Shown here: positions 49,200 through 63,370 of the stretch, piece by piece
Layout of the letters: the number at the start of each line of letters is the position of its first letter
How positions within the stretch are numbered: the stretch's first letter is position 1
Source of the DNA: Cordylochernes scorpioides
Taxonomy: Eukaryota > Arthropoda > Arachnida > Pseudoscorpiones > Chernetidae
Length of the DNA stretch: 64,000 nt
Direction of reading: 5' to 3'
Assembly: GCA_030710605.1 (NCBI GenBank)
Contig: CP092882.1
Coordinates: 2,127,319 to 2,191,318 of the forward strand
Program-made: the position numbers and the translations under genes
Notes under the pieces: generated by a model
Databases searched by the model: none
The model's input: only the letters and a program-made list of their open reading frames with translations
Told to the model about the DNA's origin: nothing

Positions 49200-52100
49200 A
49201 AACTGATCTAATTTAAAATATATATTTCAATTAATATTTTGAGAAAGCATTTCTGTTAAATTTTCAAATAAAATCGAAAAATATTGCCTAAAATTAAACT
49301 ATTGTTATTAAAGTAAAAATGATATTAAAGTGTACAATGTTATTATTAATGTGTAAAATGGGGCCATTAAAGTGTAGTCTTAAAATTGCAAAACCTATAG
49401 ATTGAAAAGGTTAATAAATTTATATTTAACTGAAAAAAAAAATGTGTATTATTATTTTTATTAATACACAGAATATAAACAAATATTTGAGAAATGTCAA
49501 ACTATTTTACTATTCATTTTTTATTGAAAAGTTATTAAAATATGTTTAAAGAATGTATAAAATAAAAGTTATAAATAATATAAAAATTACATTTATAATC
49601 ATATGTTAAAAGCGCTACAAACTGGTAACATAATTATATTTATATTAGAAATATTAAAATCAATTTGTAACATTAATATTTAAATATTAAATTCATGTAA
49701 ATTCATTTTTAATTATTATGATAAAATTGCTACGAAATTATAATAGGAAATTAAATTTTAATTGTTAGAGAAGCTTTCGATGACTCCCTTCTTTAAAAAA
49801 TCATCATAAAAAGAACGTGCCCATATTTTGACCAATCTTCTGTTTTTTTTTTTAAAATAGTTATGTTTATACTTTGGAAATTTTGAATATAATAACTATT
49901 TATTTCATAAAATAATAAATTTTGTAATTTTTAAATCATATACTTCATTGAAAGAAAATAAGGAATGAAAAATTTAATTAAAATTCAAATGTAAGTATTT
50001 ATGATGTATGTAAAATATTTCGAATGCATCAAAATACCCCTTTCTAAAAAGGTTCAAACGTAAATTGAATTATTTATTTTTCTTCATTTATATATCTTAA
50101 AAAATTTAATATAAATATAAAATAATATTAGTATTCATAAAGTCATAAATATAATTATTTTGAAATAATAACATAGCTCATTTTTTTATATTGATAATCA
50201 CTCTATGTATTATTGCTCTTTTGAATATCGTTATAATTATTTTTAAAAACTATTTTCTATATAATAAATGTGTAATTAATTAACCATGCTTTGAAAATCC
50301 TATTTACGTAGAAGGAATTATATATATCTATATATAATATTTAAACATTAAATTTTGGTAGAAAGATCAATTTATGAGCAAATATGTATTTAGTTCTAAA
50401 ATCGCACAAAATAAATGCCGTTTAAAAAAATCGAAAGAATATTTTAAAATGAAATAAAAAATATAATATAAATATCTATTTTTAAATAATTAGAAAGTAA
50501 CAAATATTAAAGATAAAAAAGAATGTATTTCACTTTTTAAAATTCTTTGCATCGATTTTTAAAATATGATTATTTTTTTAACTGATATTGTAAAGACAAG
50601 GAAATTAGCCTATTCCGTAATAATTGCATTTATTAAATCATCTATACATTGGTAAATATATTTGAAGATATAGAACATTTTAGAGTAATTATATATTTAT
50701 ATAAAAAAGCGGGGATATAAAAATTATTATATTTTAAAAGTAAAAACATATTTTAATATATACTCCATAGTTGATTTCTTATTAATAAATTTAATATAAT
50801 GTACTGAAAACGTATTATAAAAATAATGCTTATTTGTTTATCGTCCCAGCACAGAACGTATTGATGGCGATAAAGAATATAACACAACACCAGTTTGTTT
50901 GAATTTGCCAAGTGTATCATCTGTGCTGGGGCGTTAATAGAAGTTGCATGGTTTAAATGGATTTTTAAAGGGAGAGGTCCCCATTTCGGGACATAAGAGA
51001 AGATGAAGATTTAAATTAAGAATATTGGGAAAGAGCCTGGTTCATCAGTTGTGAACGCTTGCAACTCGCTTGCTACAATAATCGTATGTATGCATTATTT
51101 ACCTATTTAATACTTAGTAGGTATCTTGTTACAGGGATGTATGGGATGTCGCTGGAAATATCGTCAACGTCACATATGATGAGGTGAGTTCGTTGTGGAC
51201 ACATGTTCAAAATAACGTTTGAAGGACGCATTGAAGGCACGGGATAGATATTGTTCAACATTTGTGAATCATATGAAGAAAGGCACAGAACAAAGTCTTA
51301 GAAAACTAGTGAATCGCTTGTCTTGGGGATACCTGATTGAGGAGATCTCAAGACTGATTCATTTGAATAATAAAACCTTGTTGTGTGTATACTTATTAAG
51401 CGTGTTCGAAACTATTTCTAACTCAACTTAGCGTATACAACGATGGCAACCAGCCAAGTAAGATTGGGGATGGGTGGAGAAACGATTAGGAGCTATGGGA
51501 ATAAGTGTAGTTGGATGTAACTACCAAGACATGTTCAGGACATTGGAGAACTCAGAGATACTCTAGTCACATCACAAGAATCAATGGGAAGAGAAATCAT
51601 TGTTCAAACGATTGTTATAGGAAAACGAGGGATTGAAACACCCATAGAACTGACAAATTCGACCAATCACCAGACTGGAAGATGCAAGAGAGAGTTCATC
51701 ATGAGAACAACCAGGAATGGAAGAAAGAATAAACTTCATTACCCTAGCCTTCTGTATGATAACAGTGGGGATTAAGCCGGAGAAAATACAGCTTCACAAC
51801 ATGTTTATCAATGATTCTTTAAAACGCTTTCAATTTTACATTCTAAGAAAAATAGGGTGGGAATGGCGACCGAAATTGAGAAGAGTAAATACGTTACTGA
51901 TATGAGTGGATGGACAAAACGAAATCCTACATTATATATTGGAGAGAAAGTACATTTGGATTAGCTCTTATGTTATCAAAAATATGGGGTTATATCTAAA
52001 TTGAGGGAGTTCTCAACTAGTAATGTCAGTGAATATCTTCGTTTTATTGTCAAATTACTTTCGATAGAGTTTAGTATCATTTCAAATCATTTTTTATGAA

Positions 52101-53550
52101 ATATTTGATTATGAATACATTATAGCATTTCATCTCTTGATAAATATAGGGGTGGGGATGGAGTTTTGAAAAAAAAAATCAATTGAAATTAAATTCGATG
52201 ACAAAAGTGATCTCGTGCTCTAAAACATATTGTAAACTTTCACAATAGAGGAAGGAATTAATTATACACTAGTCCTTTTTTAGAACAAGGTGATTCTGGA
52301 GAGAGAACACAAATAAAATATTGGCAAGGGGTGAAATCAACAAAATCAATCTAACCCTAATAAATGTAGAGTAAAAGAGAAAAAGTCATTTGTCTCTTTA
52401 GCATCTTTTTAACGAAAAGCTTTCCCTTTATAAACAACGTATATGTTAAACTACCAAAAGAAAATTTCCCTCGAAGGGATTTCATCTACGATTAAATATT
52501 GGCTACCGAAAAAGATAAGCCTGCAGTTATCGCCAGATATCATCAATTATAAGGAACTTTCCTCTTCCAATTTGTTAGGACCGATCAGATATCCAACAAC
52601 AAGGATAAAAAATAAACGTCCAAGATTCTGGAAATTTCTACCTTTTACTGACCCTATTTTCGCCTATTAATTGGCGAGTAATAATAATATTAAGTTGAAA
52701 AATTACCCTAAATTTCGGTCCACCTAATTTGGAGACCATTCTTTTTTTTTTCGGCCCAGCGACGATTGTTATCAATGATTCTTTTATGACGGTGGGCACG
52801 AGGAGGGGAAAAATTGATGTTTTTTTGAAAGTTATTATTTTTGATTTATAATGGGCTAAAATCTCATGAAAGATGGAAAGTTAAGTATTTTTTTTAAGTA
52901 ATAGACTTTTTGTGTGTGTGTGTAAATTTTGTTTAGCCCTATTTCCATATATAGATAGTCAATGCCGTCCATCTAATGTGCCCAAGAATGGACTTTTGAA
53001 CGAGCTCCATTGTTGTTAGGTTGAGGAGGAAGCACTGCACCCGAGGACATGCACGTCTATGCAAATCTCCGCCGTGCGAACCTCTACTGATGGTATGTAT
53101 TCTGGAAATACCTTTTTTTCTCATCTCCTTTCTCTCTCGTCCAATTAGGAGAAAGGCACTAGGCCCCATCCAATAACACATTTCATTATATTATTATTAT
53201 TAATAGTAGCCGGTCATTCAGAGCGCGAATAAAACGAATACGTACATATATACATACAAACATTATGCAGTATTTTAATAGAATATTGATTCATAAATTG
53301 TACATCATTTTTGTTTTTTAAACATATTTTACCAAACATATATTCTCTCTACATCTCCCGTGGGCGACCTATCTGGCCACCTTCTTTTTGTAAAATTAAA
53401 ACTAATGTTTTAAAAAAATATAACTAACTAATTAAATTATATTCAGGAATGAGAAGAACATTCATGTTTTTTTTTTGTGGAAATATTTCCCGCATGGGGT
53501 AGATTCTACTCTATTACTAATGTTTTAATATACCTATATACATGTGAACA
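49200..53550. other. AT-rich intergenic DNA, one PLE-like fragment
   Basis: Extremely AT-rich to about 50830 with no usable frame. A fragment of the 5036-5353 foldback family lies at about 50840-51000 (CACCAGTTTG..AATTTGCC, GGGAGAGGTCCCC) and a remnant of the cassette (CCTGGTTCATCAGTTGTGAACGC) at about 51027. Beyond that no gene was recognised. Confidence 0.45.
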
Positions 53551-53554
53551 TTTA

Positions 53555-53732
53555 TATTCAGTCATGGACAAAACTTAAGGAAGTGGAAAGTCTTTGATGC
53601 CGCCGGTCGGCTGTTTTTTTTTTAAGGAAACAGAGGCTGTTTACACTTGGTTATCTCGTGCTTTCAGAGTTATTGTCCCGATATACAAGTACTTGTGTGC
53701 AACTTCCTTAAGTTTTGTCAATGAGTGTATAT
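53555..53732 (-). mobile_element. MITE copy, shortened
   Basis: Reverse copy with GTCATGGACAAAACTTAAGG and CTTAAGTTTTGTCAATGAG ends; about 40 bp of the core is missing. Confidence 0.7.
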
Positions 53733-53739
53733 GCTGACC

Positions 53740-55910
53740 TTTGGAATCGCATATGGCAATTATTATTATTTAAAAATCCACATTTTAATAATAATAAAAA
53801 AAAAACAATAATTTTGACTACAACAATTTTTTTTTAAATCTAAATTTACGCTAGATTATTCCTGTGATAGGTAACAAATATGCAAATTAACAATCCGGCC
53901 TATTTAATTTATGTGTTTATTTTTGACGTCTCTCTTTACATGAATCAAATGTAAGCTCCGCCCCCGTTCTCCGCGAGTAAACAAAATGTTGTGGGATAAA
54001 AGTTTCAATCACACACTTCATGAAAGTAATGATTATAACCGTATGGGTGTGGGAACCTGAACATTCCAGCGACTAATGCCAGTAATCTACGAATAAAAAC
54101 CTTCATAAGTCACGCCTTCATCCTATTTTTAGCATAATTGTCTTTTCATTTCACTACTTTTCTTTTTTCGTTAGGACCCGACCTCCCCTATTTTTAGCAG
54201 CGTTCCAAAAGAAAAATTGCGCAAATTCGTCTGCTAACAAAAATGGAGACCTTTTGACCCCCCCCCCCCCTAAAAACATCGTGAGGGTATAATCAGGCGA
54301 TTGTTTCAAAATTTCGTTGAGAATAAACTCTCCCTACTTCCCTAAGCCTTATTCATCTATCGTTTGGTTACTATCGCTAGGACGCCATCTTTAAAACATA
54401 TCACGTTTTATTTATTTGTTTTTTTTTCTCTCTTCGGATTGAGATTCGATGTAATTTAGATAGCTATTTTTGTAGGGATTCTCTTTGTAAACATCTATTT
54501 TATTGACTATTGTTTTCTTTCTTCATATTTACGGAGAAAAAATATAATTTTATTGCTCTATATTCGCACAGACGTATTTACCCCTCTTCGCTATCGTCTG
54601 CTTGCTCTCGTTAGGGCGCCATTTTGAAAATTTTCTTCTGCTCTAAATTTTTTTGAGGAACTATTTACAATAAAGATCTTTTTTTTTTCCCCTAGGATTT
54701 TGATTGATACCTCTGTGTCTATATAAAAACAGGTTGAGAAGTCTGGAACTTGTGCGATCCCATTGTTAATGGTGGCGTCGAACAAGGAGGAAACAGCCAA
54801 CTTGTCAGGTGAATGAAGATGGGATCGCGCCATTGTTCCCACAATGTCCCATTCACGGCTGGACAAAGAAGAGCATGCATGTCTTCATGCTGCGGTGATA
54901 AGACGTACGTACATCAGCACGCGAGGTGCGCCCTCCTTGTTTGTCTGCCGGCTAATTACAGCACTTTGTTCAAACTTCTTTCTTTCTATCAACCGATTCT
55001 GGCTCATCTATCCTCTTCATTGCCTCATCTATCCCCTATATCGGGATAATTGAATCTCTGGGTTTTTAGCGCCAATTTTGTTTGTTACTTACTGCAATGA
55101 CATCTGCTCCCAGAGGTGTGTTTCGCCAGTTTACCACTAATATTGTATTTGTCGGCTGTTATACTTATACTTAGTCTAGCCATAAATATTGTTACAAAAC
55201 CAAATCAGTGATAAAATGTGTATATCTTGTGTATATCTCCGGCACTTTTGAGATTTTCTTGGTATTTGAGGATCTATGGACATTGACGGTAGCAAGAAGT
55301 TATAAAAATAAATGATATGAATATCCACTACACCTGAATTAATCCCCGTTCTTATTTCCTTATTTATACTTCTCTTTGCTTCTTGAATTCCAAATACCCA
55401 TGGTAGCCATGGTGGGTAGTTAGTCTTGTACTGTAGAATACGCCACATGTCTCCCCCATGTAGGAAACAGTTCTACCTTTGCAACATTTACAAGGTTCAC
55501 TGATGAGTTTGGATTTGTATAAGAATAGGAGGGCGGCATTGAAATAATTTTCTGAAATACGGGTGCCCAGGGGGGTTCTCTGTTTGAGAAAAACGGAGAG
55601 TTTATATCACGATTTAATCCCTTCAATACCTGGTTCAGAATATTTATTGTCGACGGAGAGGACTGAGAGAGAAAAAACAGGTATATAAGGAAATACGTTT
55701 GGTCGCTGTGGTGTACCCCAGCTTGTGGATTTGTTGCGAATACCTCCTAGATGTACGGAACGTAACACCGGACGTTGTACTAAATTTCTCGAAATATTTT
55801 GTTCAAATTAATTTTCTATTAAATGTGGAGAGGAACGCTCGAGACCTGTTGAAGGTTATCAGAAACAAAATAATTATATGGGATATATAATGAAAGGAAA
55901 TAGGTTAAAT
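53740..55910. other. Intergenic DNA with GC-richer patch at 54740-54960
   Basis: The patch has an open minus-strand frame (54591-54866) but no recognisable domain, and splice sites could not be fixed. The rest is AT-rich. Confidence 0.35.
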
Positions 55911-55916
55911 ATGAAA

Positions 55917-56070
55917 GTACTGGAAGGTAAAATGAACGGAAAGAGAACGATAGGAAGAATTGGACTGATGGACTGGATGGGAAGTTAGGAAGAACTCAAG
56001 ATAGGAAAGTCACTGGAGACCTGGACCTTCTTAAGAGTAGAAAAACTGAAGAAGAAAATAATATGATTTC
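55917..56070 (+). mobile_element. LINE 3'-end fragment
   Basis: AAGGTAAAATGAACGGAAAGAGAACGATAGGAAGAATTGG..AACTCAAGATAG matches 15258-15330 and the fragment at 37.5-38.1 kb. Confidence 0.5.
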
Positions 56071-59000
56071 TGAAATGAAAATAGTGCAATACATGAGTAC
56101 CACACTCTCCCAGCGGTTTCGCCAGTTAAGAAAATGTGATTTTAGACAGTAAGAAATGGAAGCGAGTATTTTTCTAACCAGTACCCAAATGTTTTAACAT
56201 TAATTTACAGGGCTACAGTATTCCAACACACCGGATTAGTGGGCTGCTAGCAACTAAAAGTGGCTCGATACCAACCACGCTGTCTCCATAGTTCTAAGCG
56301 TAGGGATTTGAAAGTTTCATGGAGGTTAGTGTTGTATGTATATATCTGTATTTTATATCTTCAAATGTGGTCCCAGGTCAGATTGAGAGGTAAGTATGTA
56401 AATATAACACGGATGAGGTGAGTAGCGGAGGATAAATTCGCACTGCCCCAGTTGCATATGTCTTCACGCCCCGACAATTCCCGCCGAAATTGCTTATTCC
56501 ACGCAACTCATGTCTTTCTCAACTTCTCGGTACCGTCCTGGGTATAAAGCGACTTTACAAGATTTCATGTTGTTGGTTACTTTAACCAACTACTGCACAA
56601 TGGGATTTGTTCATTAAATATTGTGTTATCTATTATGTACATAGTTTGCTTTAACTTGACCAAGACATTAAGTAGCGGACATATAAGCAGAGCTCAATCT
56701 AAAGTTGTCTGAAACCGGGGTTCGCCACTGATAGTTTTCTCATCTCAGTAAAGAACAGAGTTGTTTGGAGAATAAATCCCATAATAATGTTTACTATTAA
56801 TAAGTATAGAAGGCGACTAACGGTTAAATTCTCTCCAGTAACTTGGGCGTGTCAAATCAATATATATATATTTCAAAAAGCGACGTTATCAGTCATCATT
56901 GCAGCAAAAACGACGAGAAGAGTGTCTAATGATGCTAGAGAGTGATCAACATCAGTGGATAAAGCCCAAGTGAGCAGAGGAGAAGTATTATACTGGGCGA
57001 CGAAGAACTAAGAAAGAATAATGATGATGATAATAATAAGGGAGCTGGGTCGATCGCTAGGTGTCGCAGGAAGGATCAATGCCAGAGGCAGGTGATGGAT
57101 GGAGGCGCCAAGCCGGGCAGAAGACACGCCAGAAATCTTCTGATCTCAAATTAAAATAATAAAAAGAACCAATCCGATATCGAACATAGCGGTGTAGCGA
57201 GCAAATGTGATTTTATGTTTTTTTTTTTTTACCAGAGATGCTTGTTATATACGGCGTCGCGATGTCGCATTTGTTTTCTTTCTTTCTCCCTAATCTTATT
57301 TTAAAAATCTTTTACGTAAAGGGCGCGGCGTGTTGGTTGAGAGGCATTCTGACCCTGTGGACATTGAACATCGGTGAAACTGGGTAAATGCAGCGTTTTG
57401 GCGGAGTTTTTTATAAACTGGGGAGAGACGGCGCATTTTGAATATCATCCTCCAATGGGAATTACAATTTCATATTCAGTAAAGTTGAGCGATCCATATA
57501 TGTTACATATAAATGAAATATATTACCGTTCCCCCTGCTACACCTATATTGGAAAGACAGAATTTTGAATTCACGAGTTAAACTATATAAATTATAAAAT
57601 ATATCTCCTCGTATCGAACATGCCCACACCTTAAAATAATCGTATAATTAACTGGAAAGATACCCCTTAACTAATTGAACACAGTATCTCCACCAAACAG
57701 AGAGATTATTTCTGAAGAGAGCTGGAGTATAAGAAAGAGTAAAATTGATATCCCCTAAGACCTAACAGTCCACCAGGAAGAATGAGCCTCTTATTTTTCG
57801 AATTTTCTGAAAAGCTCTCTGCGCCTCAAGAAATATCAAAGCTGTACAATAAATAAGTCCAATCCAAAATATGCCCCCTTTTTATACACGAGACGCGAAC
57901 TAAAAAGCAATGGCTTGAAAAAAGTGGATATAAAGAATACACTGAAGTAACTGTTTACAAAACTACTACCCTGTCGTCTATTAGTTCTATTTAATCAGAG
58001 CAGCGCGCCGGTCTCTACAAAATATGCAGCAGCGCCAACTCGAATCAATTCTTACAGGTATTAATGACTTCCTGAGATACGATCATGGAAACGATTAGAT
58101 TTGGTGGAACCTCCAAGCTGGTTCGATGTTTGCTTCGACGTCCCATGTCTGAAGACAATCTCTCTACCCGGAGACCTGATATTCCATCTGTTGCCTTGTA
58201 TACATGGTCATTGTACATAGCAGTGAGTTATTCATGTTCACATCACATTATTAATTTTCCCATTATCCCCTTTATATTAATTGTACGAACGGTGTTTGCA
58301 CCTTATGTAACTTGTCAATATCTATCGTTGACGGGCAGCCTTTGCTCCAGTCCAACAGCGTCTTTGACTTAGGTGCCCTGTAGAATTGGTTTCCCGAGTG
58401 ATATACCGCCGTTGTATTTAACTCTTGTTTAGAAGGAGAAACTTCTGAAAAGAACGTCAGTTTGGTATAATGTTACAGAGATTTATACTATGTCTATAGT
58501 CATATTACAAACTTACCTGGTGACAATAATAAGTGGGGTTCAATGCTGTCACCGAACTTTTCAAATACACTTATAAAGAAACAGTATATATATTCTCTCA
58601 TTACTCTATATAATATTTTCTGTAACTAAAAAAAAGCCTCGATTCCCCTTCTTTACAACCAAGTTTTGTCTGTCGCGTTTAATTGAGTAGCTTTTCCAAG
58701 TATCTCTATTCCTACGGAGATATGTGTGCAGGAAACTGGGAAACTTCCTTTCGAGATTTCGAAAAAGTAATTTCACTTGAAAAGAAACCAAAAAGTGACG
58801 TGGGGATTTTCCTCAGGTTCTAAACTGAAGTTGTGAATGTGTTTTATTCGGCGAACAGAACTATTCTAGGGCATATGCTGAGAGGGTATTTTTGTGAAAT
58901 GATTCGCAGCTTTGTCGAGAAGGAGAGAAAAAAAGGAATGTTACATCAATAACATTTTTTTGTGTTCTTAGTTGTTTCGGTAGCTCACCTGTATCAAGGT

Positions 59001-60210
59001 AAAGGTAGATCCCGGTCTCTATTGATGTACACATAACCTCCTTAGATAAGTTATAACGTGGGACGAATAAGAAAATGATGAGATAGAAATGCCCGGCGCT
59101 ATCTATATATATAGATTGATGTATATCAAATGTTTTAGCATATCGACAAGTTTGAAAAACGATAATTATCTTGATATAAAACTGGGATTAAACAAGAAGT
59201 TTCAGGAGAAGATTTCCATTTATTGTGACAATATAGCTAAGAAGTACGGGCAACCTCGAATTTATCCAACAGACAATCTTATTGTCATCTGAAGATGCTC
59301 AAAAGTCTCCAAGACATTGTCAAGTTAAAGAAGCTCTTCTCCTGAAAAACTTCTCGTTCAATCCTGAAGATTTTAAGTTGTCGACAAAAGCTGTGGATGC
59401 ATTATTATGACCGCGAGAAGAGATGGTTATGGGTTTATCTAGCGAAAGAGATTTGGAGGGGATTGAAGAAATATTCAGCATGGGACCATACTGTGAAGAA
59501 TATTTCTTTCCTTCTAAATATATACCAGGGTTGATATTGATGCAAGAGTAATTCCGGATATATACACAGTTCTATGTTAGACTTGAATATTTTTAAAAAA
59601 TCGAATATATATGAACAAACTTTTCATCAAGACTTCAAAGAGAGAGGAAACTCAACATTCACGCGTTTAACCCTTTCCCGCCATTTTTTTTCGAAAGTTC
59701 GTCTACACTTGCAAATATACTGTGTTACATAATTTATATTTTTCTCTATTAATGGAGAAATCCTCACTATAAATGTATTTAATAAAAAGTTTAGGTTGTG
59801 TGAAGATTTAAAAAAAGTTTCAGGATTCCCGATGAAATATTCCTCAATTTATATATACAGCAGACACACACGACAGAATATAGTTAGTCATCCAATAACG
59901 TTTTTATCATTTTGAGAACACTTTTTTTCATGTTTGATATTTTTAAAAAGTTACGCGATCACTTTAAAACTTCCAATTTTCAAGTAAAAATATGTCAAAT
60001 ATTTTGTGAAACATATTTACATATATTTGTAATCGCGAGGAATCCATATTTGCCTAAATTCTCAAAACTATTTTGTAAAAAAAATTAAGTTATTTTTAGT
60101 AAAGGCGAATAGAGATTATGTTAATAACCTTGCAGACGATTGGTAAACAAGTTTGGAACTTTTCTTCTGCTAGCAGGATATTCTTATCTCGAAGCTTCCG
60201 TTTCCTTTAG
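56071..60210. other. Low-repeat intergenic or intronic DNA
   Basis: About 4 kb in which no convincing gene was recognised. A short remnant of the cassette (CCCAGCGGTTTCGCCAGTT) lies at 56109-56127. One ATG-initiated frame at 58085 is noted under findings. Confidence 0.4.
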
Positions 60211-60286
60211 GCTTAGACGAAACTGCCCAAAATGAGATCATGCTGGATCATTTCGGCCTTCTTGCTGGCCACGACCATCGCTTCAG
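60211..60286 (+). CDS. Candidate first coding exon of a secreted protein (signal peptide)
   Basis: ATG at 60232 in a good animal context (CCCAAAATGAG) with an in-frame TAG upstream at 60214. It encodes 18 residues, MRSCWIISAFLLATTIAS: a short basic start, a hydrophobic core and small residues at the end, as in a signal peptide. The codon after TCA is split by CAG|GTATTT (GT at 60287-60288), giving a phase-1 intron, common after signal-peptide exons. TTTCCTTTAG precedes 60211 and could be an acceptor, making the upstream part 5' UTR. The partner exons were not found, so the mature protein is unknown. This is the best host-gene signal in the window. Confidence 0.45.
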
Positions 60287-60289
60287 GTA

Positions 60290-63200
60290 TTTCACTCTAT
60301 TTACTACTTATCTTATTGCAACCTGCTTTGTTATTGTTGGAATGTAGGGTTATGTGGGATATAGGTGATATTCCAAGTAAACAAAAACAAGTTCTAACAT
60401 TTTACCACGTGTTAGAGATTTCTTCCTTTAAATTGTCCTTGTTTCCCCCCCCCCCTTTCTTTCAACCATCGCAGTATTGCCATAAGTTGATAGCGGTAAA
60501 CGGCCGATCGGTGTGTACTTTTATAAACATTTAGAATTTTGTAGAGGTTTTAAACACACATACACACAGAAAAGTAGTTAATCTATGTTAGATCTAATGT
60601 TTATTAAAAAAAAATGTTAATAATAAGTTTTTTTTTTGCATCTTCGCGCCATCTCATGTTTGCTTTCTCAATGTAGATGTATGAATTCAACCCATCTGGG
60701 ATATGTTCCATCGTTATATGTACAACTTTCTATTTATACTATGATAAACTCTTAACATTCTTTTGTTCATTTTATAAAATTCCTATTGTTAGTATAGCGC
60801 GTAAAACTTGGGAATATACCGTGTTGTTTAGTGCTATCTCAACTACTAAAATATGTATATAGGGTGTGTATAGATTTGCATAATACAATGGTGGAATAGT
60901 CGTGGGCCAGTAGGATGTACTGCATACCTGTTTGGATTCATGTAACTTTGTGCCGGCGGTATTTGCTAGAATCTTTATTAGATCTCGGTGTGTAAAACTA
61001 CTGCATATATATTCTCGACATGTTTCATAGAAATTATCCAAAAGCTTTCTCCTTTATAACCTTTCTACTAACGTAGTGAGGTCTGCAGAAGTGTGAAAAC
61101 ATTGGAGTCAAAAATGTATTCGGTATAGGTGTTACTAATAATTAGTTTTACACACGTTATAACAAGGTATATAAAGTAGGCAATTAGCGTACTCTAAGTA
61201 CAGGTGTAAAGTTCGCATGTTGGACACCCATGTGACCCCTACACAATATGTAAATAAGCGACCACGTACGTACCGCTGTGACCTAACCATGATGTTCGAT
61301 GAGATGTGAAGTTGGCTTCAACTCTGAAGTGTCAACAAGGAACTGACTTGGCCCACTTCCATTGGTCGGTCTAAAACCAGATGCTGAAGTACAGCAATTA
61401 TCTCGTTTACACAGATTGTCACATTTCTTAGGTAGCGAATGGGCACGCTTTCGAGCAACGCACCTTCTTCAACGAGATATGCATAGAGGAAGCTAAGAGG
61501 ATTGTTGTACACTATGAGGCCTTTAGATTCCTTGCTAAATTCCTCGCCATTTAGATGGGACTCTCGCTACCCGAAATAAAAGCTAAAGAATGAAGTTAGC
61601 AATATTTAGATCAATTTTACACACCTCTTATTTATTACCTGCCCTATCTATTGGAATTCTCTCCAATAGCCGCACCTGTATAGTGAGGCTGCTACGGTAC
61701 CGCAGGCAGTTTAGAATCCTGACGGGGCCGAAAGTTATTCACTGACACGTCGTAAAACTAAACTGTCCGACCGTGGTGGCCTTTCGTTGACAACCGCTGT
61801 AGCATGTCTCTCAATGGGTAGTAGAAATCTAGAGAAGTCAGCAGGGCATCTTGTGTTTGTGGACACGGTATCGTGGAGAGAGAAAACACTAAAAGACAGC
61901 TCTCTCTAAGTTGGTGCTCATTCGAAGAAACCAATTGTGAAAGCTACCTATATACATATTGGCTCTGGGCAAATAGGATTTATCAGAAGGCCTGACGTTG
62001 GTGGACCTCTCTGAATATAATCCAAAATGCCTTTGGTATCATGTTTAAGAAAACCTTTTTATATATTAAATCTAAGTTGAGAGGCTCGAAAGCTGCCAAA
62101 TAAACAAAAGAAAATTAGTTTTTTAAACATTTACCCATTAAACATCTCGTAAACCAATACTTTAAAAAGACACGCGATATACTTCAATGCCACAATTTGT
62201 AAGCCTTCAATCGACAGAATTTTAATGGCTTGTTGCTCCGGCTTTGCTTGATTGTGATAAATTATTAAATAAAAAATTGTCAAATTTCGATATAGTGTAA
62301 CCATAAATAAAGCTTCGGTCATATTTATTTATAAAATAAAAATTTTCACGGGATGTCATTACTATAAACCTAACTTTAAGCCGAATATCTCAGAGCCCAT
62401 CACTACCAGCTTTCGCCAATTAGCCTCCCAAATGGTGAACTATCGCTCCCCTCCACCAGCCCTTCAATAAAATCATTTACTTGTTAACACAATCCCCATA
62501 AAATCTTATTATCCAAATTCCAAAAGCTTTTTTATAATACGAGGACATTACGAGAGAATGTTCTTTATATAATGCAAACAATATTTTCCATTTTTAAAAC
62601 AAAAATGAAAAAATCATTAAGGTAAATTGGCCATTAAGGTTTGAAAAGGTTCATCTCCTTCCGGGATAATACCCAGGCAGCAGGTCAAGTGGACTTCTTA
62701 CCGCCCTAATAATTTGTAAATGATCCTTTGGCTTAATAGCCCTCCCCGCTTTAGGAAAATTAAGTTTTCATGTGGTGGCGGAGTTAAACGAGGAAATAAA
62801 TGTTGATCTAGGAACGTGATTAGAAAGTATGTTTACCTTGTTTATATGAAATCCGTCAATAGTCGCTTTGTTTCTTGCACCAATGGATGTGTATCATGTA
62901 GTTAACAAAATCTGCACTTTTAGATGTGCACACTTGTAGTGTGTTGACAATACAAACAGTCGTGTTGGTGTATACATTCGCTGTTATTGGGCTGTGATAT
63001 GTATCGTTTACAACCATGTGTTGAATAGGGAACTATATACAAATCTCTGTGCTGTATAAAGAAGGGAATAAATAATTAGAAGATGACTTTTTTGACCATC
63101 AATTATTTGTGTTAAACAACCATTTGAAATTATAGAACCATTGGTGCGCGGACATCATCAAGAACGGTGGGCGTGTGTTATTCCCAGGTATGGAGCCGAG

Positions 63201-63360
63201 GTTTAAAGTCCACACGGTGGAGCTTGTGTGTGTACGTAGACCAATTTCACGGCAGCTGCTCCAGACAATGTGTCCACCGGCCCTAATGGCTTTGGAAAGC
63301 TCCTGCGCCGTAAAAAATATCGGAGGAGTTTCCTCGAGCTTTTTAATAAGGGATCCACGC
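60290..63360. other. Intron or intergenic DNA, nothing recognised
   Basis: Follows the signal-peptide exon. No exon with matching phase, repeat family or RNA gene could be supported. Confidence 0.4.
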
Positions 63361-63370
63361 CGCTCTGGCT

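Noticed and set aside
52939-53181. 80-codon minus-strand ORF as a host gene
   Set aside because: No recognisable domain, no splice evidence, and composition like surrounding non-coding DNA.
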